64,000 nt of DNA from Pseudomonas schmalbachii. GTDB lineage: Bacteria; Pseudomonadota; Gammaproteobacteria; Pseudomonadales; Pseudomonadaceae. The stretch spans positions 1,116,001 to 1,180,000 of the forward strand of contig NZ_JAELYA010000001.1 of assembly GCF_017589465.1 (NCBI RefSeq), in the 5' to 3' direction. Below, in pieces: positions 18,018 to 27,065 of the stretch (position 1 is its first letter; each line of letters opens with the position of its first letter). The position numbers and the translations under genes were made by a program. The notes beneath the pieces are model-generated. The model saw only the letters and a list, made by a program, of their open reading frames with translations. It had not been told where the DNA came from and ran no database searches.

Positions 18018-19835
18018 TCACTCACATCCGTTCCCTCTCCGCCGGAGTCGTGCCCAGGTACGTGCAGTACCGAATATCCTGATATGGAACAACGCCTTCA
18101 CCGAAGCCGAAACCAACCGCCATGTCACTCCGCCACGCAATGCGCCGTATCGCCCTAGCACACTGAGCAGACGCCAGGTGACCCACTGCCATTTCAGATG
18201 AGCCTCTGCATGCTGCCCAGCCCCCTGGTAAAGCGGGCGTACTAGCGGGCGAGCCCCATGCAATACCTGCCCGACCAACAGCAGCAACCTCGCCTCGAAG
18301 TTTTCCCGTTCGAAATACTGGACAATGCGCTTTCGCGCCAGGACCCCCATTCGACGCAACTGGTCCCGATCACCGATCAGATGCTCCAGCGCAGTGGAAT
18401 AGGCCACAACCAGGTCTCCGGAGGTGGGATCGATCAAATGGCCGCAATCCTGAACAACCAATTCCATCTGCCCACCGACCCGGGCAGCCACAATGCCAAG
18501 GCCGGTAGCCATTGCCTCGTAAAGCGCCAGCGCAATGCCCTCAGCCTCAGACGGCAGAAAGAATAAATCGGCCGCCTGCAGCGCCTCCCGCAGGCCGGCA
18601 TCATCGACCCAACCAAGCAGATGCACCCTCCCCGCCAGTCCCTGCCGATACAACTCTTTCTCCAACCAGACCGCCAGCTCCCCATCGCCCATTACCAGCG
18701 CAACGAAGTTTTGATTACGCTCCGTCAATCGCCGCATGCATTTGACAAATAGATCCGGCCGCTTCTGCCGACAAATGCGCCCGGCGTACGCGATAACCGG
18801 AGTTTCGGCAGCAATGCCCAGACGCTCTCGCAAGCGATGACGGGCTGCCAGGTCCGGTTTCCAGTAATTGATATCAGTGAACCAGTGGAGAACATCCACA
18901 CGCGAACGTTCGATGCCACGACCCTGCATCCAGCGCTGCAAGTGCTGCGATACGACCCAATGCTGAGTCAGCAGCCTGTCGTAATGCACTGCCAACCCCG
19001 GATACCCACCCGACTCCCAGGGCTCCTCCATGTGATTGAGGGCAACCACCGGTAACTGCGGTCGCCGAGCCTGCAGTACATGGAGCAATTCGTAACCCAC
19101 ACGGCAGTTGGACAGAATCACCAGATCCGGATCCCGACGTTCGACGAGTTCTGCCATGAATTCACCGACAGCGTTTACGGCCAGAAAGTGCGGCAGAACG
19201 AACAGGTCACTGCTTAACTCGCAGAAACGCGATATCCAGCGATGTCCGGCCTCCAGGGTAGCGACGAACGTCACGTCCCATCCTTGAAGGGACAGAACGG
19301 CCGCAATGTCCAGATTGCAGCGATCTGCCCCGCCTGTCTCGAACCAGGGCACCAACATCAGAAGTTGCCGTCGGTCTCGACATCCATGCCTCCGAACGGC
19401 CGGCACCAAGGCACCCGCTCCCCTCCTCCAATACGCTCCCTGTTGGGGAGGACTGCGCAAGGCGACTAATCGAACAGAGAGGTTGTCGACTCGACAGAAG
19501 CCGGCGAACTGGGCACCCGGACGCGAGTGAAAGAACCAGCAGGCCTGCTCCAAGGCCGTAGCGCTCAAGCCATCAGGAGACTCGTCAAGATGCAGCCAGG
19601 CGATGCAGCCGCTGGCCGTCACCCAATGGAGTACATCGCAATCGTCACCGGGAAACTCGCAGACCCGCGTATCGTCAAGCAGCCCCTTGGGGACATTTCG
19701 CGAGCGAATCAGCCAACGCCAGCCGGCCAACGTCTGTCCTCGCAAAAAGGAGCCGATGGCCTCCAGGGTTTCCTCAGTGCAACCATCGCCGGAGACAATC
19801 ACAACCTCCGGCAAGTCAGTGTCATGCTGCCGCAT
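18018..19835 (-). CDS. glycosyltransferase: GT4 domain behind a degenerate GT2-like domain
   Basis: 605 residues. Residues about 155-500 form a GT4 (GT-B) glycosyltransferase: LMLVPWFETGGADRCNLDI, VIAYAGRICRQKRPDLFV and the E-x7-E motif EGIALALYEAMATG. The first 130 residues (EVVIVSGDGCTEETLEAIGS and SFLRGQTLAGWRWLI) look like the beginning of a GT2 domain that has lost its DxD metal site. The C-terminal ~80 residues are basic and helical. The ATG at 19835 has an AGGAG/AGGGG site and overlaps the previous gene by 14 bases. It probably adds one sugar of the O-chain. Donor and linkage are unknown. Confidence 0.82.
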   Translation of the reverse strand: MRQHDTDLPEVVIVSGDGCTEETLEAIGSFLRGQTLAGWRWLIRSRNVPKGLLDDTRVCEFPGDDCDVLHWVTASGCIAWLHLDESPDGLSATALEQACWFFHSRPGAQFAGFCRVDNLSVRLVALRSPPQQGAYWRRGAGALVPAVRRHGCRDRRQLLMLVPWFETGGADRCNLDIAAVLSLQGWDVTFVATLEAGHRWISRFCELSSDLFVLPHFLAVNAVGEFMAELVERRDPDLVILSNCRVGYELLHVLQARRPQLPVVALNHMEEPWESGGYPGLAVHYDRLLTQHWVVSQHLQRWMQGRGIERSRVDVLHWFTDINYWKPDLAARHRLRERLGIAAETPVIAYAGRICRQKRPDLFVKCMRRLTERNQNFVALVMGDGELAVWLEKELYRQGLAGRVHLLGWVDDAGLREALQAADLFFLPSEAEGIALALYEAMATGLGIVAARVGGQMELVVQDCGHLIDPTSGDLVVAYSTALEHLIGDRDQLRRMGVLARKRIVQYFERENFEARLLLLVGQVLHGARPLVRPLYQGAGQHAEAHLKWQWVTWRLLSVLGRYGALRGGVTWRLVSASVKALFHIRIFGTARTWARLRRRGNGCE

Positions 19836-21057
19836 CAGTCCCCTCTCCTGACTCTGGCAACGAGCAGATGATGTTCCGGGTTCGATGGAAGTTGTCCACG
19901 AACTCACGCCACTGACTACGATCAAGGAAGGCTGGTAACCGATAGATCACTTCGGCACGCTGAACCAGCCAGCGGGGAAGTGGTCCGTCATGCTCCACGA
20001 TAAGTTGTAACGATGCGTCACCTGCGCACGACGCAAACTGCCAACAACGTGCCGCATCCTCGCCCTCTCTCAGATGGACAAGCACGATGCCTCCCGGCCA
20101 TTGGCGATATTGCTCGGGACGGCTCAGGTTCAACATTGGATCGACAGTCGGACGCAAGGTGCGGCACGCCATCAAATTCTGGCGCCATGCGTCATCGGCG
20201 AAGAAGCGTCTATGTGCACGACGAAGCACGCCCCGAGACTTCCAGGCACTCTGGTTGGCGCCATGCAGGCGCGTGCGGCCGTGTCGGCGGTAATGGAAGA
20301 GCGGCTCCTCGATCACTCGGCCGTGAACTCCAAGACACGCCAGGCGAATCCAGAAGTCCCAGTCCTCGTAAAGACACTCCCGTGCTTCCGAGTATCCCCG
20401 GGCTGCACACCAATCATCCCTGTGGAACACCGCAGAACAGCCCAGGTGATTCACATAGCGCAGCAGTCCAAAGTCCAGATCCCGGGCTCTGAACAACCGA
20501 CTCTCCTCGCCGAACAATTGCAGCCAACTGTAGGCCAGGCGCGTACCGGCATCGGCCTCCAGCAGTACTACACACTTTTCCAGATAGTCCGGTGCCAGAC
20601 GGTCATCGGAGTCAAGACAGCAGATGTAACGTCCGCGCGCTCGAGCGACTCCTGCATTCCTGGCAGCTCCAGGCCCCTTATTGGATTGCCGAATCAGCTC
20701 AACACGCGTCAATCGCTCGATCAACGCCAGAAGCCGCAGCGTACCTGGATGTTCGGACCCATCGTCGACCAGAAAGACCTCGAAATCCTGGAATGTCTGG
20801 TGCTGCAGGCTGCGCAGAGCTTCTAAAAGGTATTGTCCGTCATTGAAACAGGGGATCACTACGCTGAGCAGAGGTCGACTGAATTCCCAAGGTCGGGCAT
20901 GGCAAGGCTCACGCACCAATGCCCCAACAGGAAGGGACGTCCCCAAGCACTTGTGCTGCAACGCGCGCCCCAACTCTCCAAAGCACAATCGGAGCACAGG
21001 CCGGGCGAAAATCCCGAATCGCGCAATACCCTCTCGCCAATCGATCATACAACTCAC
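19822..21057 (-). CDS. family 2 glycosyltransferase
   Basis: 411 residues. After about 60 N-terminal residues comes a GT2 (GT-A) domain: LLSVVIPCFNDGQYLLEALR, LVDDGS, GPGAARNAGVARARGRY and the metal site LDSDDRLAP, with the catalytic-acid region YEDWDFWIRL. About 120 further residues (VLVHLREGEDAARCW onward) form a C-terminal part I do not recognise. The GTG at 21057 overlaps the preceding stop as GTGA; an ATG nine bases in (21048) is equally possible. It is coupled at both ends to other glycosyltransferase genes. Confidence 0.82.
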   Translation of the reverse strand: MSCMIDWREGIARFGIFARPVLRLCFGELGRALQHKCLGTSLPVGALVREPCHARPWEFSRPLLSVVIPCFNDGQYLLEALRSLQHQTFQDFEVFLVDDGSEHPGTLRLLALIERLTRVELIRQSNKGPGAARNAGVARARGRYICCLDSDDRLAPDYLEKCVVLLEADAGTRLAYSWLQLFGEESRLFRARDLDFGLLRYVNHLGCSAVFHRDDWCAARGYSEARECLYEDWDFWIRLACLGVHGRVIEEPLFHYRRHGRTRLHGANQSAWKSRGVLRRAHRRFFADDAWRQNLMACRTLRPTVDPMLNLSRPEQYRQWPGGIVLVHLREGEDAARCWQFASCAGDASLQLIVEHDGPLPRWLVQRAEVIYRLPAFLDRSQWREFVDNFHRTRNIICSLPESGEGTDAAA

Positions 21058-22523
21058 TGCGCCGCGCGCTGCTCCGGCGACGGCAGATAGCCGTCGAGTG
21101 CATCGATGCTTCGCATGAATGCATCCCAGCCATGCCGTTCACGCAGAATTACCTGAGCATTCAGCACCCGTCTTCCAGCCTCTACCGGCTCGGCCAGCAC
21201 CTTGCGAAGCGCCTCCACAAAGGCCAGAGGGCCAGCCAAAGGGTCGAGCGGGTAACCGCTATCCTGGTCAACCAGTTCCGCAATGCCACCCACGGTGGCC
21301 GTCACAATCGGCAGGCCTGCGGCGGTTGCCTCAAGAAGCACGTTGGGTAGGCCATCATACCCGGAGGTATAGAGGAACACGCCGTACACACCGCTGGACA
21401 CCATGCTGGAAAAGTCGTCATAACGCCCGCACAGGTTCACGTTACTCAACGCCTTCAAGCGCCACCCTATTCCCTCACAAGCAGGGTCCAGTTCGCCATA
21501 TACATCGAACATGACGTCCGGCATGGACTGAGCAATGTGATAGAGCAGTTCAGGGCGCTTCTGGGCCGTCAGGCGGCTGGCCCACAAAACACGACGACCA
21601 TTGGATGGCGCAGCAATGCTCCGCGCCATGCATGGAAAGTAGACGGCATGCAGAAGCTCTCGCGGCAGTCCATCTCGTCGATGGAGGCTATCGATGAAGG
21701 CACGATTGTCCGATAGCACCCCCGAGAGATGCGGCCAGGCCTTTGGCAGAAACTCCACTGCATAGCCACAACGCACGCCATTCGAGTTGATATCGTCGCA
21801 GTAGACGCTGGCGAAAAGTCGCTTGCCACTACTGATCAGGGGCTTGGAAAAGCGCTCGAAGAGCCGCCATCCCAGATGTGAATTGATCAGATGGATGGTT
21901 TCCGCCGGGCTCTGTAACAAGAGACGCAGTAGCACCAGGTCGCGATCCCCCTCGCTGGCCAGGCGCGTAAGCTGTCCGAACTCGACCACTCGTACTTCCG
22001 ACGGAAGCCGATGAACCCAGGGTGAAACCACATCCCGCGTCAGTGCCACCGTGACCCTCATGCCTCGATCAACACACAACTGCACATGGTGCAGCGTTCC
22101 CAGATCGGAACCTCCTCGCATCAGATGAGGGATCAGGAAGATGACCTGAGGCTTGAAGCTAATGAAGTCCCCTACCATTTCTCGATAGAGAGATGATGCA
22201 TAGGCATCCATCGGCGGGTTCCACGCATGGAACTTCGCCAGCAGCTCAGGCGTGGGGTAGAGAGCCGGCTCGATGATGGAAAGTGCACGCATTTCATCAA
22301 CTATCCAGCTCGGCACAACGCCAGCCTGGGGTATTGCAACTGGACCCGGCGTCGAGTGAGGGAATAGCTCGCGGAAGTACTTGTATTTCACCCAGTCACA
22401 GAAGAGCACCACCCTCTGCAATTGACGCTCATTCAGGTGCCGGCGCATGACCCGCATGCTCCGGTGGTAGTTGTGCCGGGCAAACTGTGCAAGTTTTGGC
22501 TTGATCCTAGTCCCTATGTTCAT
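21054..22523 (-). CDS. family 4 glycosyltransferase
   Basis: 489 residues with a GT-B fold. An N-terminal ~130-residue region (basic, helical, then a stretch around LYPTPELLAKFHAWNPPMDAY) precedes VIFLIPHLMRGGSDLGTLHH, the usual first strand and donor loop. RVLWASRLTAQKRPELL opens the second Rossmann domain, and GLPNVLLEATAAGLPIV is the E-x7-E site. A GAGGA site lies just before the ATG at 22523. It overlaps the previous GT2 gene by 17 bases. It probably acts on the lipid-linked O-chain at the inner face of the membrane. Confidence 0.83.
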   Translation of the reverse strand: MNIGTRIKPKLAQFARHNYHRSMRVMRRHLNERQLQRVVLFCDWVKYKYFRELFPHSTPGPVAIPQAGVVPSWIVDEMRALSIIEPALYPTPELLAKFHAWNPPMDAYASSLYREMVGDFISFKPQVIFLIPHLMRGGSDLGTLHHVQLCVDRGMRVTVALTRDVVSPWVHRLPSEVRVVEFGQLTRLASEGDRDLVLLRLLLQSPAETIHLINSHLGWRLFERFSKPLISSGKRLFASVYCDDINSNGVRCGYAVEFLPKAWPHLSGVLSDNRAFIDSLHRRDGLPRELLHAVYFPCMARSIAAPSNGRRVLWASRLTAQKRPELLYHIAQSMPDVMFDVYGELDPACEGIGWRLKALSNVNLCGRYDDFSSMVSSGVYGVFLYTSGYDGLPNVLLEATAAGLPIVTATVGGIAELVDQDSGYPLDPLAGPLAFVEALRKVLAEPVEAGRRVLNAQVILRERHGWDAFMRSIDALDGYLPSPEQRAAQ

Positions 22524-23280
22524 ACTGTCCTCGTTGCATCCAGAATTCGGCTGAGAAGAAGGGCCCCGGCGCCACTACAACTTGCTGTGACTCAGCCGCT
22601 TGTTGCCGCGAGCCATCGTCTTTCTGCCGGTAGAACAGCGCAGTGGTAGGCACGGTCACATGCAAAGCCCCTTCAGCAAGGACCGCCAGGCTCCAGTCCC
22701 AGTCCTCATATCCGAACCCGCTCGCCGCCATGCGAGTTGCCCGATAGGGACAGCGCAAGAAAAAATCGCGCGAAGCAAACACCGTCGAGACCCATAGATG
22801 GAACTTGAAGCAGCTTTCCCGATCCCCCTCACCTGCCAGTTGGTTGGACTGGCGTCCCAGCCCCCAGGTCGCGCCAAAAACCACCAAATAATCCGTATGC
22901 ACCACGACCTGCGGGTTTTCGCGTAAAACCCCGACAGCCGCGGAAATCCAGTTGGCACTGCAATAGTCGTCGCCGTCGAGAATGCCAACATAGTGCCCAC
23001 TGGCCGCCGCAATTCCGGCGTTGCGTGCAAGCCCTGGATCGCCATGCGCCGTCACGAGAATACGATCACATACACGAACAACAGGATGATCTTCGACGAT
23101 CCGGCGGGTCTGGCTGTCCACGTTGTCCAGGACTGCCACCAATTGCACGCTGATACCTTGCTGTTCGGCCTGCAAGCGCATGCGTTCAAAACCGTACAAC
23201 GACCATTGCGCCAATACGCCCTCGGCATGGAAAGTCATCACGAGGCTGGCAGTGCCTACCCGCCCGGAATCAACAAGCAT
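22507..23280 (-). CDS. family 2 glycosyltransferase, tandem paralogue A
   Basis: 257 residues, a compact GT2 domain: SLVMTFHAEGVLAQWSLYGF opening, GDPGLARNAGIAAASGHYVG and the metal motif LDGDDYCSANW, then GFGYEDWDWSL. It is clearly related along its whole length to the gene just upstream (23270-24004), with shared AEGVLAQWSL, TRRIV, ARNAG/SRNAG and DGDDYCS blocks. The start at 23280 overlaps the upstream stop by 11 bases. Likely a recent duplication, perhaps with changed donor or acceptor. Confidence 0.82.
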   Translation of the reverse strand: MLVDSGRVGTASLVMTFHAEGVLAQWSLYGFERMRLQAEQQGISVQLVAVLDNVDSQTRRIVEDHPVVRVCDRILVTAHGDPGLARNAGIAAASGHYVGILDGDDYCSANWISAAVGVLRENPQVVVHTDYLVVFGATWGLGRQSNQLAGEGDRESCFKFHLWVSTVFASRDFFLRCPYRATRMAASGFGYEDWDWSLAVLAEGALHVTVPTTALFYRQKDDGSRQQAAESQQVVVAPGPFFSAEFWMQRGQYEHRD

Positions 23281-24004
23281 GCGCGGTCGCCCCCTGAAAA
23301 AAACGACTTGGACGCACAATTGCCTGCCGGGCATTCATGTCTACCAGCATCGATATCGCCTTTCGGCGGTAGAAAAACGCCGTTCCTGATGCAACTGTAT
23401 GGAGCCGGCCGGAAGCTATGACCTCTAGCCCCCAGTGCCAGTCCTCATAACCGAATCCTGTCTCATTCACCCGGGTTTCCTGGTAGGGAATTTCCTCGAA
23501 CACAGACTTCCTGGCGAACACAGCCGACCCCCACGGGTGCGACTTGAAACAGTTTGCGGCGCTGTAACCCTCATCCTTCAGTTGATCAACAACCCTTCCA
23601 ACCGAGCAGACTGCGCCGTGAGAGAGAATGTATTCCGGATGCACCACGACCCGACCGCCACAGGATCGGGCAACGGATAACGCCTCCACCAGCCAGTTGC
23701 CGCTGCAGTAGTCATCACCATCGAGATAGCCTAGGTATTCGCCGCGGGCGAAGGCCACGCCGGCGTTGCGAGAGAGCCCAAGGTCAGCATGACGCACCTC
23801 CACCACGAGGTCGTTTGACTCGAGAACAGGATGCTCCATGACTATCCGGCGCGTCTGATCCTCGATGCAATCGAGCACCGCCACCAATTGCACCTGGATT
23901 CCGTGAAGCACTGCGAACATGCGCATCCGCTGGAACGCCAAAAGACTCCACTGCGCTAGTACACCCTCAGCGTGGAAGTTCATGACAAGGGTGACATCAG
24001 TCAT
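23270..24004 (-). CDS. family 2 glycosyltransferase, tandem paralogue B
   Basis: 244 residues with the same plan as its neighbour: TLVMNFHAEGVLAQWSLLAF, ADLGLSRNAGVAFARGEYLG, YLDGDDYCSGNW, GFGYEDWHWGLEV. No membrane segments. The ATG at 24004 has only a weak ribosome site; an in-frame start at 24037 would add 11 residues without family support. A 104-base gap separates it from the fusion gene upstream, the largest gap in this half of the island, so a promoter could lie there. Confidence 0.82.
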   Translation of the reverse strand: MTDVTLVMNFHAEGVLAQWSLLAFQRMRMFAVLHGIQVQLVAVLDCIEDQTRRIVMEHPVLESNDLVVEVRHADLGLSRNAGVAFARGEYLGYLDGDDYCSGNWLVEALSVARSCGGRVVVHPEYILSHGAVCSVGRVVDQLKDEGYSAANCFKSHPWGSAVFARKSVFEEIPYQETRVNETGFGYEDWHWGLEVIASGRLHTVASGTAFFYRRKAISMLVDMNARQAIVRPSRFFQGATAHAC

Positions 24005-24108
24005 ATATGAAACACCCCGATCTCGGAAGCTGAGCAACTAGTCCCTTCTTCTCGAGTAGAACATCTATCGTGAATAGCATCTTGTCCCAACGAACAGTTC
24101 TTGAGTTT

Positions 24109-25794
24109 TCAAAGGACGTATTGAAGTCGTTCAGCAACATCGCACACCACTCCAGCGATCAGCGTTCGCTCTTGCCTATCCATTTCCCCTCTCCATCGAA
24201 TGGGAGCCAGCGCCGGAAGCGAAGCATCCCCCATCAACAACTCCGCCATGGCCGGGGGATCCTCCATCAAATCCTCGTACCGCAACCAGCGCACTCGCGT
24301 GCCGGCCTCCAATATCTGCAAGGCAAGAAAGCGCCACCAGAGGGCTCTGCGGGTCGCCAAACACTCGGTTGCAACCACGTCGAGCAAGGCCTTGCGTTGC
24401 CAACCAGTAAGTCCCGGGTCATCCGGATTACCTACCGGCTGGGACTGCACGTCGGCAAAACGCAGATGCGGGAATGTCCTGCTCCAGGACTCCAGACAGT
24501 CATACGGATGTCGGATGAGCGCCACGCATCGAGCATTCGGCATGACCTTCAAAATTGACGGCAAGTGCGCCAGGTACGCCAAAGTGTTCTTGATTCCCAG
24601 GGTGAAGGCTGGATTACGAACGTTCGACCAATACGGTGACGCACTATCCAAGCCACGAGCTGTGTCGTCGACCAATCGACCATTCATGTGCTTGTTCAGT
24701 ACGGGCTTGCCTGCCAGCAAATCACGGCGTATCTCACCATAGATCAACGGAATGCCCCATGGCCGTGCCCCTCGAGCTAGCGCAGGAAATATGCTGGACG
24801 GCTCATTGATTACTACTGTGTCTTGCCGCTCGGACAGGAGCCTGCAGAGAAAACTAGTGCCGCTTCTTGGCAACCCCGTGATAATTACGTCCAAGCCAGA
24901 TAACGAAGCATCCGTACCTGGAGGCTTCAGCAAAGCCTGCCAACCTGCATCCGTTGCAATCACTTCTGCAAGCTCTGGCCAGCGCTGCTGCAATGCCTTC
25001 AACTCACCAATCAGTTCCGGCTCACGAGCTAACACGGAGGCGTCGTGGTAATGGCAGAAAAACGGCCGGGAACCCGCTACAAGTGACTTCAGGTGCAAAG
25101 GGAAGTTGTAGCGCTCTGCAAGGATCTCCACCCTATAGCCCAAGTTCTCCACTGCAACGGGCAAAGCCAGCTGATCAAGCCAGGGCCACTTGTGCGGGAT
25201 GTCCGGCTCTTCACTTATGCGCTTGGAAATTTCAAGCCAACGTTCGGCGAATCGTGGGGCGTCATGAACCCAGAGAAATCCGGCATTGAAATAATGCGGC
25301 ATGAGCTCGCTGGTGCACGTCGTCAAAAGTCGAGATGGCGGCAAGTTCATATCGAACAACGCAAAAATACGTCGCCAATATTCAACCTCTACTGGTACCA
25401 ACGCCATGTCAGCGGCCTTGAATGCCACATCTACGTGACAGAGCCTGGTGAAATCAGGTGCTTCCAGACACAACATGTCGCTGTCGAGAAACAAGGTGTA
25501 CCCATGGGCTCGCCCTAGAGCCAAGGCAGCAAACTTGTTGCCAATGGGATAACTCATACCGAACGGGTTTTCTATCTCCTGACACTCGACCCCCAAACGC
25601 TGATACAGGCGCACGGACGCATGACTGATATCCCCCCAGTCACTAATCGGACGAGCTACAGCCGCGATGATGCGGATATCGGGTCCCAACCTCGCCCGCA
25701 AGGAAGCAGCCAATATGGCTGACTTGAGTTCTAGCTCACCGCCATGAACGACAAAGACTACAGTCAAGTCCCGCAGACGAACAAAGCCATTCAT
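24109..25794 (-). CDS. glycosyltransferase-like / sulfotransferase fusion protein
   Basis: 561 residues in two parts. Residues 1-290 look like a GT-A type transferase: an N-terminal beta strand LTVVFVVHGG, then YTLFLDSDML with a DSD metal site at 104-106, HYFNAGFLWVHD and FPLHLKSLV. Residues 300-561 are a sulfotransferase: LDVIITGLPRSGTSFLCRLL (5'-phosphosulfate loop at 307-314), CVALIRHPYDCLESW (3'-phosphate Arg) and VRWLRYEDLMEDP. The family of the first half is not certain. The ATG overlaps the wzt stop as ATGA. It suggests that a sugar is added and sulfated by one polypeptide. PAPS would have to come from genes elsewhere. Confidence 0.78.
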   Translation of the reverse strand: MNGFVRLRDLTVVFVVHGGELELKSAILAASLRARLGPDIRIIAAVARPISDWGDISHASVRLYQRLGVECQEIENPFGMSYPIGNKFAALALGRAHGYTLFLDSDMLCLEAPDFTRLCHVDVAFKAADMALVPVEVEYWRRIFALFDMNLPPSRLLTTCTSELMPHYFNAGFLWVHDAPRFAERWLEISKRISEEPDIPHKWPWLDQLALPVAVENLGYRVEILAERYNFPLHLKSLVAGSRPFFCHYHDASVLAREPELIGELKALQQRWPELAEVIATDAGWQALLKPPGTDASLSGLDVIITGLPRSGTSFLCRLLSERQDTVVINEPSSIFPALARGARPWGIPLIYGEIRRDLLAGKPVLNKHMNGRLVDDTARGLDSASPYWSNVRNPAFTLGIKNTLAYLAHLPSILKVMPNARCVALIRHPYDCLESWSRTFPHLRFADVQSQPVGNPDDPGLTGWQRKALLDVVATECLATRRALWWRFLALQILEAGTRVRWLRYEDLMEDPPAMAELLMGDASLPALAPIRWRGEMDRQERTLIAGVVCDVAERLQYVL

Positions 25795-27041
25795 GATGTG
25801 GACAATACCTCGAAGGAGCCATGTAAATTGACCACGGCATCGAAGCGCTTCTGCGGGGTTACGACACGGAAGGAAATCGCACCAACCTGCTTGTCCAGCA
25901 ACTCACAAAGGCTATCCGAGACAGCGTTGTCCAAGCGCAGCGTCAAGGAGTAGTCACCGGCCTGAAGATCGGCGATAAAACTGATCCGGGTGCGCAATAC
26001 GCCTTCGGCGTCCGGACTCAGGTCGACGCCTAACTGGGCGTTATTGACCGCGTAGAGGTTATACCCTCGGATATCTCGTAGAACCAGGGTTATACGCGGG
26101 TTTGGCACTAGCGTGAAAAGCTGCACGACAACCTCTACAATTACAACATCCCCGCTCTCGAAATACCCTCTCTCAGCGCCGATACCGCATAGATGCAGAG
26201 CCTGAATTCGCCCTTTGCCATTACCGAATGCCAATCCACCGCGTCCTGGACACTGAACTTCAGCCGCGGATACCGGCGCCGCCTCGGCGCACTGCTGCGC
26301 AAGGCAATCCCGTTGGTAGAGTTCACAGGCCAACTCACAGTCCCCGTCGAACTCGACTTGTCCTTTTCTTAGATAGATAGCCCTATTGCAATACGCCTTG
26401 ATCAACTGAACATCATGAGAAACGAGAAGAACTGTGACGCCTTTCGACAGCAAAGTATCCAGTCGGCTCAGGCACTTGAATTGAAATGCCGCATCTCCTA
26501 CTGACAGTGCTTCGTCAACGATTAATACATCCGCATCGACATGCGCATTGATGGCAAAAGCCAAGCGCACAACCATGCCACTGGAATAGGTCTTCACAGG
26601 CTGATCGATGAAGTCTCCAAGCTCCGCGAATTCGATTATTTCATCCAAATTCCGGTCAATCTGCTCCTGGCTCATACCAAGCAACTGTGCATTGAAGATT
26701 ACATTTTTCCGCCCGGACTCCTCAGGATCGAACCCTGTTCCCAGCTCCAGAAGAGCAGCAACCCTTCCATGGATTCGAGAAAATCCCGACGTTGCAGGAG
26801 TAGTACCGGCGATAATCTGGAGAAGCGTGGATTTCCCTGAGCCATTTCTACCGATGATCCCGACCACTTCTCCGGACTTGATACGGAAGCTGATGTCACG
26901 AAGCGCCCAGAAATCCCTATGCAGTCTGAGTCGCTTACCAGACAATGCCTGAAGAAATCGTTTACCGGGGTGATCGTAAGTCCTGAAGGATTTCCCCACC
27001 CCCTCGACCTCAATGACGAACAGCTCTTTGCTTGGCATCAT
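25791..27041 (-). CDS. wzt: O-antigen ABC transporter ATP-binding protein with C-terminal glycan-binding domain
   Basis: 416 residues. The nucleotide-binding domain covers 1-245: Walker A GRNGSGKST at 64-72, signature YSSGMVVRLAF, Walker B VLIVDEAL, H-loop SHD. After a linker, residues about 265-410 form the Wzt C-terminal beta-sandwich (FGNGKGRIQALHLCG, IRGYNLYAVNNAQLG) that in E. coli O8/O9a and others recognises the modified non-reducing end of the exported chain. Tandem ATGs at 27041 and 27038, no clear ribosome site. Its membrane partner wzm is not adjacent but 16 kb away at 42867-43676. Confidence 0.93.
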   Translation of the reverse strand: MMPSKELFVIEVEGVGKSFRTYDHPGKRFLQALSGKRLRLHRDFWALRDISFRIKSGEVVGIIGRNGSGKSTLLQIIAGTTPATSGFSRIHGRVAALLELGTGFDPEESGRKNVIFNAQLLGMSQEQIDRNLDEIIEFAELGDFIDQPVKTYSSGMVVRLAFAINAHVDADVLIVDEALSVGDAAFQFKCLSRLDTLLSKGVTVLLVSHDVQLIKAYCNRAIYLRKGQVEFDGDCELACELYQRDCLAQQCAEAAPVSAAEVQCPGRGGLAFGNGKGRIQALHLCGIGAERGYFESGDVVIVEVVVQLFTLVPNPRITLVLRDIRGYNLYAVNNAQLGVDLSPDAEGVLRTRISFIADLQAGDYSLTLRLDNAVSDSLCELLDKQVGAISFRVVTPQKRFDAVVNLHGSFEVLSTS

Positions 27042-27065
27042 TATTACCGATGAACACTATCTGGA

